This document shows, in pieces, positions 55,146-62,807 of a DNA stretch of 64,000 nt. Made by a program: the position numbers and the translations under genes. A model generated the notes under the pieces. The model was not told where the DNA came from. It was given only the letters and a program-made list of their open reading frames with translations, and did not search any database. Numbering within the stretch: the stretch's first letter is position 1; each line of letters begins with the position of its first letter. This stretch comes from Pseudomonadota bacterium (GTDB taxonomy: Bacteria > Pseudomonadota > Alphaproteobacteria > Rhizobiales > Rhizobiaceae), in contig JAEWLS010000035.1 in NCBI GenBank assembly GCA_023457435.1, positions 73,368-137,367 of the forward strand, read 5' to 3'.

Positions 55146-56399
55146 TCAGGTCGCGTAGTCGCGTTCGTCGGCTATCACCTTGCCGTCGTTCGGGAGCGAG
55201 CCGGGGGCGACGATCTCCACTTCGCCGCCGAGCTTGGTGACATCGCGCAGCAAGGCGCCGATCGCCGCAGCGTTCGGCGCCTTACCCTCTGCCGCCTCCA
55301 CGCGCAGCACCATCCGGTCCCTTGCGCCGTCGCGGCCGACGACCAGCCGCGCCTTCGCGACGGCCGGCTCGCGCTTGACGATCTCGGCGACCTGCTTCGG
55401 ATCGACGAACATGCCCTTCACTTTCGTCCGCTGGTCGGCGCGACCCATCCAGCCCTTGATCCGCATGCCGGTGCGGCCGCATGGAGAGCTGCCCGGCAGA
55501 ACGGCGGAGAGATCGCCGGTGCCCAATCGCACCAGCGGGTAGGCCGGGTTGAAACCGGTGACGACGACCTCGCCTACCTCTCCATCGGGCAACGGATCGT
55601 CGGTCCCGGGACGCACGATCTCGACGATCAGATCCTCGTTGACGATCATGCCGGGGTTCGGCGAGCCATCCCCCGCCGCGCTCTCGTAGGCAATCGCGCC
55701 GAACTCGGCTGTCGCATAGCACTGCAGAACCTTGATGCCGCGCGCCGCGTATTCCTGCCGCAACGACGGGAACAGGGCCCCGCCGGATACCAGCCCGAGC
55801 TTGAACGAAGACAGGTCGCGGCCGGCCTCGTCGGCCTTGTCGAGCATCGCTTTCAGAAAATCGGGCGTGCCGGCATAGACTTTGGGCCGCAATGCCGCCG
55901 CCGCCTCGACCTGCGTTTCGGTGTTGCCGGTGCCGGCGGGAAAGACGGTGCAGCCGAGCGCCCTGGCGCCCTCGTCGATGATCCAGGCCCCCGGTGTCAT
56001 GTGGTAGGCGAATGCGTTGTGAACGACGTCTCCATGGCGGACGCCGGCGGCGAATAGCGCACGCGCCCCGCCCCAGTGACCGCCGGCGTTTGCTTGCGGT
56101 TCCCAGATCGGCCCGGGCGACATGAACACGCGCCCCCCCGGGAGCAGCGATGCAGCCGCGAACCCGCCGAACGGCGGTTCCTCCGCCTGCAGCTGCATGA
56201 GTTCGGTCTTGCGCAGGACCGGCAGCCTGGCCAGCGCCTTGCGGCTGGTTACCGCCGCGAAATCATGCCCGCCAATCCAGCGTCCCAAGCCGGGCGCGGC
56301 CCTAGAGGCATTGGCCAGGAATGATGGAAGCCTGGAAAAGAGGTCGCGCTCGCGTTCTGCCCTGTCGCGCGTCTCCGCGGAGTCGAAATGCGCTGCCAT
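55146..56399 (-). CDS. PaaK-like adenylate-forming ligase
   Basis: A 417-residue AMP-forming enzyme of the phenylacetate-CoA ligase group, which activates an acid with ATP and often loads it on CoA. It has SPGPIWEPQANAGGHW, VYAGTPDFLKAML, YATAEFGAIAYES, the GDLSAV acidic motif and RADQRTKVKGMFVDP near the C-terminus. No paa genes are nearby. It lies 67 bases downstream of the Omp10-like gene. The GGGAGGA ribosome site is close to the ATG. Confidence 0.88.
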   Translation of the reverse strand: MAAHFDSAETRDRAERERDLFSRLPSFLANASRAAPGLGRWIGGHDFAAVTSRKALARLPVLRKTELMQLQAEEPPFGGFAAASLLPGGRVFMSPGPIWEPQANAGGHWGGARALFAAGVRHGDVVHNAFAYHMTPGAWIIDEGARALGCTVFPAGTGNTETQVEAAAALRPKVYAGTPDFLKAMLDKADEAGRDLSSFKLGLVSGGALFPSLRQEYAARGIKVLQCYATAEFGAIAYESAAGDGSPNPGMIVNEDLIVEIVRPGTDDPLPDGEVGEVVVTGFNPAYPLVRLGTGDLSAVLPGSSPCGRTGMRIKGWMGRADQRTKVKGMFVDPKQVAEIVKREPAVAKARLVVGRDGARDRMVLRVEAAEGKAPNAAAIGALLRDVTKLGGEVEIVAPGSLPNDGKVIADERDYAT

Positions 56400-56466
56400 G
56401 TCTCCTCCCGGCGGCTTACCGCCGGGAAGTTATCGCAGCAGCGTCACCCGCCGTGCAAGCGGCTCG

Positions 56467-56859
56467 TCAGACCGCCCCTACGCGGCGGGTAAGCACGAAC
56501 TGCTGGCCGCCCGACGAAGTGCAGTTGAGCTGGTTCTGCGTCGCCAGTGCGCAGTTGAAGGCGATGGGCGTCTGCCGGATGATCGACATGCCGTTGATCT
56601 CAACAAGTGTCGGGGACTTCAGCGCGTAGGTCCCCTCGGACAGTTTCTGTCGCGAGTCCGTCGCAATCGTCTCGAAGCGGCCGGCGGTAAAGGTCGTCAG
56701 GCCGGTGCCCGCCTGGTCTATCCACGACCCCTCGACGCCGGTCTGCGGCGCGGCGACGATCGGCCCCGGCATCGGCTCCGAGGGACCGGATTGGCAGCCG
56801 GCCATGCCGGTCACGGCGGCAATGGCGGCCGCGATCGCGATGTAGCGCTTCTGAAGCAT
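56467..56859 (-). CDS. Omp10-like outer-membrane lipoprotein
   Basis: A 130-residue lipoprotein with a signal peptide ending in the lipobox VTGMAGC (Cys 22), then a protease-inhibitor-like beta domain (GVEGSWIDQAGTGLTTFTAGRFETIATDSRQKLSEGTYALKSPTLVEINGMSIIRQTPIAFNCALATQNQLNCTSSGGQQF). The pattern matches Brucella Omp10 as I remember it. It is anchored in the outer membrane. It lies 62 bases after the homospermidine synthase start region, in the same direction as its neighbours. Confidence 0.88.
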   Translation of the reverse strand: MLQKRYIAIAAAIAAVTGMAGCQSGPSEPMPGPIVAAPQTGVEGSWIDQAGTGLTTFTAGRFETIATDSRQKLSEGTYALKSPTLVEINGMSIIRQTPIAFNCALATQNQLNCTSSGGQQFVLTRRVGAV

Positions 56860-56921
56860 TGTACCCTCTCCACGTGCAGACGCCCGCCAGCGTCGCTCCG
56901 GCACCAGCCGTTCCGTCGCGA

Positions 56922-58367
56922 TTATCTAACGAGAATATTTCTAAATTGCCACGGGTCGGACGTGTCGATGTCCTCGGGAAACAGACCGGGGCGGTCGTCG
57001 AGCGGCGTCCAGTCGGTGTAGTAGCCGTTCACCGGGCCGAGATATTGCCGCTGCACCTCGAGACAGCGCTTGTAGTCCATCTCGTCGGCCTCGACGATGC
57101 CTGCCTCCGGGTTCTCCAGCGCCCACACCATGCCGGAGAGCACCGCCGAGGTGACCTGCATGCCGGTCGCGTTCTGGTAGGGCGCGAGCTGTCGCGCCTC
57201 CTGAAGCGACAGCTGCGAGCCGTACCAGTAGGCGTTCTTCTCGTGTCCGTAGAGCAGCACCCCGAGTTCGTCGACACCATCGATCAGCTCGTTCTCGTCG
57301 AGCACGTGGTGGGTCGGTTGCGCCTTGCCCGCCGCGCCGAACATCTCGTGCAGCGACAGCACCGCGTCGTTGCAGGGATGGTAGGCGTAATGCGCCGTCG
57401 GCCGGAAGGTCACTTTGCCCTTCTTGTCGCGCACCGTGTAGTAGTCGGCGATCGAGATCGACTCGTTGTGCGTGACGAGGAAGCCGTATTGCGGCCCCGG
57501 CGTCGGACACCAGGTACGCACGCGGGTATTGGCGCCGGGCTGCTCGAGAAAGATCGCCGCTTTCGAGCCCTGCTTATGTTTGCGGCCGTTCTTCGGCATC
57601 CACTTCTCATGCGTGCCCCAGCCGAGTTCGGCCGGCTGCAAACCTTCCGAGATGAAGCCTTCGACGGACCAGGTGTTCCAGAAAACGTTGAGCGGTTTCG
57701 GCTGCTTGGTTCGCTGGGTGTCGCGCTCAGCGATGTGAACGCCCTTCACGCCGAGCTTCTTCATCAGCTTGGCCCAGCCGGCCCGGTCCCCGGTTTCGGG
57801 CTCGGCGGCATTCGGAAGGATGTCGGCGGCGAGATTGACCAGCGCCTGTTTGACGAACCAAGAAACCATGCCGGGGTTCGCCCCGCAGGTCGAAACGGCG
57901 GTCGGTCCGCCCGGATTCCTCCGCTTCTCGGCGAGCAGCGTTTCGCGCAACGCGTAGTTCGTGCGCTCGGAATTGTCCTTGCTTTCGTCGAAGTAGAAGC
58001 CGAGCCACGGCTCGACGACGGTATCGACATAAAGGCAGCCGAGCTCGCGGCAGAAGCGCATCAGATCGACCGAGCCCGTGTCTACCGACAGGTTGACGCA
58101 GAAGCCCTGGCCGCCGCCCTTTGTCAGAAGCGGCTTCAGCAGCTTCTTGTAGTTCTTTTCGGTCACGGCCTCCTGCAGGAAGGTGACCCCGCGCTCGTCG
58201 ACCAGGCGCTTGTCCGCGTCGTTCGGATCGATCACGACCATCCGCGACTTGTCGACCTTGAAGTGCCGCTCGATCAGCGGAAGCGTGCCGCGGCCGATCG
58301 AACCGAAGCCGATCATGATCACTGGGCCGGTGATCTCCCCGTAAATGGGCCACTCGTTCTTCGCCAT
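56922..58367 (-). CDS. hss: Homospermidine synthase
   Basis: A 481-residue NAD-dependent enzyme making homospermidine from putrescine (two molecules, releasing ammonia) or from spermidine. It has VIMIGFGSIGRGTLPLIERH (NAD-binding Rossmann), VVEPWLGFY, STCGANPGMVSWF and a late GHEKNAYWYGSQLS. Length is typical. Homospermidine is the main long polyamine of many rhizobia. A GGCGGCG/CGCCGCC pair lies in the leader (58399-58426). It starts 90 bases after the ParE-2 stop. Confidence 0.95.
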   Translation of the reverse strand: MAKNEWPIYGEITGPVIMIGFGSIGRGTLPLIERHFKVDKSRMVVIDPNDADKRLVDERGVTFLQEAVTEKNYKKLLKPLLTKGGGQGFCVNLSVDTGSVDLMRFCRELGCLYVDTVVEPWLGFYFDESKDNSERTNYALRETLLAEKRRNPGGPTAVSTCGANPGMVSWFVKQALVNLAADILPNAAEPETGDRAGWAKLMKKLGVKGVHIAERDTQRTKQPKPLNVFWNTWSVEGFISEGLQPAELGWGTHEKWMPKNGRKHKQGSKAAIFLEQPGANTRVRTWCPTPGPQYGFLVTHNESISIADYYTVRDKKGKVTFRPTAHYAYHPCNDAVLSLHEMFGAAGKAQPTHHVLDENELIDGVDELGVLLYGHEKNAYWYGSQLSLQEARQLAPYQNATGMQVTSAVLSGMVWALENPEAGIVEADEMDYKRCLEVQRQYLGPVNGYYTDWTPLDDRPGLFPEDIDTSDPWQFRNILVR

Positions 58368-58457
58368 GTCATGCCTCTTCGTTCGTATGCAGTTGTAGGG
58401 CGGCGCTCAGACCACAGATCGCCGCCACTATAAAGAGGAACTGGGCTCGACGCACGG

Positions 58458-58760
58458 TCAGTGCGGGTCGCCGAGCATGCGCCGCCAGTTCCTGTGGCCC
58501 TCGGTCACCAAATGCACCCGCACAATCCCGTTCTCATCGTCGACGGAGAAGACGACAACATATCGGCCGAAGACCGCAAACCTGAAGGAGCCAATACGCA
58601 TCGAGGCATTGGGCGTGACGGAGAGCAGATCGAAAGTACGTTGCCGGAGCTCCTCGACGAACGTAAGGGCGCGAAGAGGATTGTCGTTGGCAATGAAGTT
58701 CAGGATCGCATCCAGGCCAGCCTCGGCGGCGTCGCTGAACCGGACCTCATATCGCCTCAC
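58458..58760 (-). CDS. parE: ParE/RelE-superfamily toxin (pair 2)
   Basis: A 100-residue toxin (YEVRFSDAAEAGLDAILNFIANDNPLRALTFVEELRQRTFDLL, then IGSFRFAVFGRYVVVFSVDDENGIVRVHLVTEGHRNWRRML). It overlaps its antitoxin by four bases. It differs clearly from pair 1, so it is a separate acquisition. Confidence 0.9.
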   Translation of the reverse strand: MRRYEVRFSDAAEAGLDAILNFIANDNPLRALTFVEELRQRTFDLLSVTPNASMRIGSFRFAVFGRYVVVFSVDDENGIVRVHLVTEGHRNWRRMLGDPH

Positions 58761-59014
58761 TGACCGCCCTTCATGTAGCGATCCCGGATCATTTGCTTCT
58801 TGTTCTCGAAGAAGGCTTCGTCGGCAACGACGTATCTGCCATCGGCGTGTTGACGTTCCGACTCCACGAGCCGCGCCTTGAGCTGTGCTAACTCCTCCTC
58901 GTCGATTTTTGCTGCCAACGCCTCCTCAACGGCCTCCGTCTCCGAGGCGTAGCGGCCGGCCTTGACTTGCTCGGCCAGCCAGTCCGTGTAGCGCTTCTTG
59001 AGCTGGAAGTTCAT
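58757..59014 (-). CDS. parD: ParD-type antitoxin (pair 2)
   Basis: An 85-residue ribbon-helix-helix protein with FQLKKRYTDWLAEQVKAGRYASETEAVEEALAAKI and a charged C-terminal helix. AGGAG precedes ATG59014; a much longer frame is antisense to pepF and is not used. It precedes the toxin. Confidence 0.88.
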   Translation of the reverse strand: MNFQLKKRYTDWLAEQVKAGRYASETEAVEEALAAKIDEEELAQLKARLVESERQHADGRYVVADEAFFENKKQMIRDRYMKGGQ

Positions 59015-59046
59015 GGGCGTCTCCTGGACGGCGAGGATAGCACGGC

Positions 59047-59059
59047 GGACTGTCAGTCC
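59047..59059. promoter_or_regulatory. 13-base palindrome upstream of parDE pair 2
   Basis: GGACTG-T-CAGTCC, perfect six-base arms, 33 bases before the parD start and overlapping the pepF stop. A likely ParD operator; autoregulation is usual for such pairs. Confidence 0.5.
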
Positions 59060-60903
59060 TCCATCGCCTCGAGTTCGTCGATCAGCCCCTCGATGACCGA
59101 CAGTCCCTTCTGCCAGAACGCCGGATCGGTGGCGTCCAGGCCGAACGGCTTCAGGAGTTCGGAGTGGTGTTTGGTGCCTCCGGCCTTGAGCATCTCGAAA
59201 TACTTCTGTTGGAAGCCGCTCTCGGCGTTCATGTACACGGCATAGAGCGAGTTCACGAGGCAGTCGCCGAAGGCATAGGCGTAGACGTAGAACGGCGAGT
59301 GGATGAAGTGCGGAATGTACGTCCAGAAGGTCTCGTAGCCGGGCCGAATGGCGATCGCCGGTCCGAGGCTCTCCTTCTGCACCTCCAGCCACAGTTCGCC
59401 GATACGGTCCGAGGTCAGTTCGCCCTTCTTGCGTTCCTCGTGCAGCTTGCGCTCGAAGGAATAGAACGCGATCTGCCGGACCACCGTGTTGATCATGTCC
59501 TCGACCTTCTGCGCCAGCATCGCCTTGCGCTCGCGCTTGTCGGTGGCGCGGTCGAGCAGTGAGCGGAAGGTCAGCATCTCGCCGAACACCGACGCGGTCT
59601 CGGCGAGCGTCAGCGGCGTCGAGGACATCAGCGCGCCCTGGTCGGCCGCGAGCACCTGGTGGACGCCGTGGCCGAGTTCATGGGCAAGCGTCATCACGTC
59701 GCGCGGCTTGCCCATGTAGTTGATCAACACATAGGGGTGCGCGGAAGGCACCGTCGGGTGGGCGAAGGCACCCGGCGACTTGCCGGGCCGGACCGGCGCG
59801 TCGATCCAGCGCCCGTCGAAGAATTTCCGTGCAATTTCAGCCATTTCGGGGGCGAAGCCCTGATAGGCCGAGAGGACCATCGTCTTGGCGTCGTCCCAGC
59901 CGATGGTCGCCTGCGGCGTTTCGGGGAGCGGCGCGTTGCGGTCCCAGTGGTTCATCTCGGTCATGCCGAGCCACTTCGCCTTCATCGCGTAGTAGCGGTG
60001 CGACAGGCGCGGATAGGCCTCGCGCACCGCCGCGGCGAGCGCGTCCACCACCTCGCGCTCGACGCGGTTCGCGAGGTGGCGCGAGTCGGCGATGTCCTCG
60101 AAGCCGCGCCAGCGGTCGGATATCTCCTTGTCCTTGGCCAGCGTGTTGGTGATCAGCGTGAACAGCCGCAGGTTTTCCGAGAAGGTCGCGGCCAGCGCCT
60201 CCGCAGCCTTGCGGCGGACGTCGCCACCGGGGCTCTGCAGCAGGTTCAGCGTCGGCTCGAGCATCAGCGTCTCGCCGTCGATCTCGAAGCGAAGCTCCGT
60301 CATCGTCTCGTCGAAGAGACGGTTCCACGCGCTCCTGCCGGTCACCGACTTCTCGTGGAACAGCTGCTCGACGCGGTCCTCGAGCTGGAACGGCTTGTCC
60401 TTGCGCAGGTCGACGATCCACGGCCGGTAGCGCCCGAGCAGCGGATCGGCGTCCATCGCCGCGTCCATCACCGCGTCGTCGATACGGTTCATCTCCAGGG
60501 TAAAGAACAGCAGGTGCGCGCTGGCGTCGGTGATCTTCTCCTGCAGGTCGCCGTAGAGCTTGGCGCGCTTCGGATCGGAGGTATCGCCGGCATAGACGAG
60601 GCCGCCGTAGGACATGATGCGGCCCATCAGCTCTTCCAGGGCCTCATAAGCGACCATCGCCGCGCCCAGCCCGCCGTCGGCGCCCTTCCTCGCCTCGGCT
60701 TCGAGCCGACCCTTCCAGGCCTGCTCGAAGGTCAGCGCCTCGCTTGCGACGCGCTCGATGTCGCGCTTCAGCTCCGGCGCATCCATCGACGGATAGAGGT
60801 CCGCGAGGTTCCACTCGGGCAGGATGCCGAGCGAAGGCTGCGCTTCGTCGGCGACGGCGGCGCCCGCCGGCGCATGCACCGCAGAAGACTTCGAACCGTT
60901 CAT
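59053..60903 (-). CDS. pepF: Oligoendopeptidase F (M3B family)
   Basis: A 616-residue cytoplasmic zinc peptidase that degrades oligopeptides. The zinc motif HELGHGVHQVLAADQG, with a third Glu in TLAETASVFGE, places it in M3. Conserved LGYDGVY-type blocks are seen as HPYVLINYMGKPRDVMTLAHELGHG and the late FWTYIPHFIHSPFYVYAYAFG. ATG60903 (MNGSKSS) is preferred; a longer frame begins 17 codons earlier. Confidence 0.93.
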   Translation of the reverse strand: MNGSKSSAVHAPAGAAVADEAQPSLGILPEWNLADLYPSMDAPELKRDIERVASEALTFEQAWKGRLEAEARKGADGGLGAAMVAYEALEELMGRIMSYGGLVYAGDTSDPKRAKLYGDLQEKITDASAHLLFFTLEMNRIDDAVMDAAMDADPLLGRYRPWIVDLRKDKPFQLEDRVEQLFHEKSVTGRSAWNRLFDETMTELRFEIDGETLMLEPTLNLLQSPGGDVRRKAAEALAATFSENLRLFTLITNTLAKDKEISDRWRGFEDIADSRHLANRVEREVVDALAAAVREAYPRLSHRYYAMKAKWLGMTEMNHWDRNAPLPETPQATIGWDDAKTMVLSAYQGFAPEMAEIARKFFDGRWIDAPVRPGKSPGAFAHPTVPSAHPYVLINYMGKPRDVMTLAHELGHGVHQVLAADQGALMSSTPLTLAETASVFGEMLTFRSLLDRATDKRERKAMLAQKVEDMINTVVRQIAFYSFERKLHEERKKGELTSDRIGELWLEVQKESLGPAIAIRPGYETFWTYIPHFIHSPFYVYAYAFGDCLVNSLYAVYMNAESGFQQKYFEMLKAGGTKHHSELLKPFGLDATDPAFWQKGLSVIEGLIDELEAMED

Positions 60904-61036
60904 TCGCAGGAACCTCGCTGAACTCTCGTATGCGATCCGTAAGGGATCGTTCACCGCATTGGTTGAAACCCTGTTCAGACATGTGTGCCAAACCGATGCA
61001 GTTCGCCAGACAAGCCGTCAGGACTCCCGACACGTC

Positions 61037-62542
61037 ATGCCAGCCAGCGTTCTCATTGTCGATGACGACCCGGTCCAGCGCCGCCTGCTGGAAGCGGCGC
61101 TCGGCAAGGCCGGCCACGCAACGCTGACGGCCGACAGCGGCGAGGCGGGCCTCGCCGCGCTCGAGGGCCCGCGCGGCGGCGATATTGGCGCCGTCGTCCT
61201 CGACCTGATCATGCCCGGCATGGGCGGGCTCGCCATGCTCGCCGCGATGCGCGAGCGCGAGATCGCCATTCCCGTCGTGGTGCAGACGGCGCAGGGCGGC
61301 ATCGAGACGGTCGTCTCGGCGATGCGCCAGGGCGCGTTCGACTTCGTCGTCAAGCCGGTTTCGCCCGAGCGCATCCAGCTTTCCGTGGCAAACGCGCTGA
61401 AGATCGAGGCGCGCTCGCTCGGCGCGCGCAAGCCTGCCAAGGCCACGAGCGCCGGTTTCTCGTTCCGCGACCTCATCGCCGCCAGCCCCTCGATGGAGCG
61501 CGTGCTTCGGCTCGGACGCAAGGCGGCGGCGTCGAATATCCCGATCCTGCTCGAGGGGGAATCGGGCGTCGGCAAGGAGATGATCGCACGCGCCATCCAG
61601 GGCTCGGGGGAACGCCGCGGCAAGCCTTTCGTCACCGTCAATTGCGGGGCGATCCCGGACAATCTGGTCGAGAGCATCCTGTTCGGCCACGAGAAGGGCG
61701 CTTTCACCGGCGCGACCGAGCGGCACACGGGCAAGTTCGTCGAGGCGCATTCCGGCACGCTCTTCCTCGACGAGATCGGCGACCTGCCGCTCGAGGCGCA
61801 GGTCAAGCTGCTGCGCGCGGTGCAGGAGGGCGAGGTCGATCCGGTCGGCGGACGCTCGACCGTCAAGGTCGACATCCGCCTCATCTCGGCGACGAACCGC
61901 GACCTGATCCGCCGCGTCAAGGACGGGGCCTTCCGCGAAGACCTCTACTATCGCCTGAATGTCTTCCCGATCTTCATCCCGCCGCTGCGGGAACGTCGCG
62001 AGGACATCCCGCTGCTCGTCCAGCATTTCGTGGCGCGGCTCGGCAAGTCGGAGACCGGCGGGCGCGTGAAGGGCATTTCGTCCGCCGCGCTGGCGCTGCT
62101 CGAGGCCTATGACTGGCCCGGCAACATCCGCCAGCTCGAGAACGCGATCTTCCGCGCCGTCGTGCTTTGCGACGGCGAACTGCTCACCGAGGAGGAGTTT
62201 CCGCAAATCCGGGCACAGCTGCCGGGCTTCGACCTGACGCAGAGCGATTCTGTCACGCCTCTGCCGATCGGCGGCCATCCTGCCGCCGCACACGCGGCCG
62301 ATTCGGACTTCGCCACCGCCGGCGATCGCTTCGGCACGGTGAGCGCGCTCGATCAGCGCGGCAATGTGCGCAGCCTCGCCGAGGTCGAGCAGGAGATGAT
62401 CAGGTTCGCCATCGACCGCTACGACGGGCAGATGAGCGAGGTTGCGCGGCGTCTCGGCATCGGCCGCTCGACCCTCTACCGGAAGCTGAAGGACATGGGC
62501 ATCGACCCGGATTCCGGCCGGCCGATCCGTCTTGCCTCCTGA
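61037..62542 (+). CDS. Sigma-54-dependent response regulator (NtrC family)
   Basis: A 501-residue transcription factor. Receiver domain 1-120 with DDD near residue 9, phospho-acceptor in VVLDLIMPGMGG and KPV; AAA+ domain about 140-380 with Walker A GESGVGKE, sigma-54-contacting GAFTGA, Walker B TLFLDEIGDLP and the arginine finger region; Fis-type helix-turn-helix near 470 (MSEVARRLGIGRSTLYRKLKDMGI). ATG61037 begins at the receiver; the longer frame upstream lacks homology. It probably pairs with a distant sensor kinase. Confidence 0.9.
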   Translation: MPASVLIVDDDPVQRRLLEAALGKAGHATLTADSGEAGLAALEGPRGGDIGAVVLDLIMPGMGGLAMLAAMREREIAIPVVVQTAQGGIETVVSAMRQGAFDFVVKPVSPERIQLSVANALKIEARSLGARKPAKATSAGFSFRDLIAASPSMERVLRLGRKAAASNIPILLEGESGVGKEMIARAIQGSGERRGKPFVTVNCGAIPDNLVESILFGHEKGAFTGATERHTGKFVEAHSGTLFLDEIGDLPLEAQVKLLRAVQEGEVDPVGGRSTVKVDIRLISATNRDLIRRVKDGAFREDLYYRLNVFPIFIPPLRERREDIPLLVQHFVARLGKSETGGRVKGISSAALALLEAYDWPGNIRQLENAIFRAVVLCDGELLTEEEFPQIRAQLPGFDLTQSDSVTPLPIGGHPAAAHAADSDFATAGDRFGTVSALDQRGNVRSLAEVEQEMIRFAIDRYDGQMSEVARRLGIGRSTLYRKLKDMGIDPDSGRPIRLAS

Positions 62543-62807
62543 ACGCCCCCGGCCGCGGCAACCTTAACCGCAGCTTTCCCCAGGCCGGGATGGACAGGAC
62601 GGAAACCACTGGTTTACCAAAGTAACCTGCAATGCAGGACCGACACGAAGCTGCCATCGTGTTGGCACATTCCCGCTTCAATAAGCGGCGATTAACCATT
62701 ATCGTCGATGTTCGGGTCTTGGATGGACCCGGGTGTCATCTGGGGACAATGACAGCCGGCAAGGCACGGTATTGAGACAGAGCAAGCGTATTCTTGGGGG
62801 GTGGCCC
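62543..62807. other. Intergenic region with palindrome and TTAACC sites
   Basis: No gene is seen. It holds the 13-base palindrome CCTGCA-A-TGCAGG (62626-62638) and TTAACC-type sites at 62564-62569 and 62692-62699 (TTAACCAT), a CtrA half-site pattern before the DUF882 gene. Confidence 0.45.

Noticed and set aside
53762..55240. A 492-residue plus-strand reading frame
   Set aside because: Antisense to the 5'-nucleotidase gene; Arg/His/Val-rich with no ribosome site or domain.
58399..58426. Polyamine riboswitch before homospermidine synthase
   Set aside because: Only a single GGCGGCG/CGCCGCC stem is seen, without conserved riboswitch elements or a terminator switch.
60644..62293. A 549-residue minus-strand reading frame
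   Set aside because: Antisense to the sigma-54 regulator and running into pepF; the real genes on either side explain all of it.
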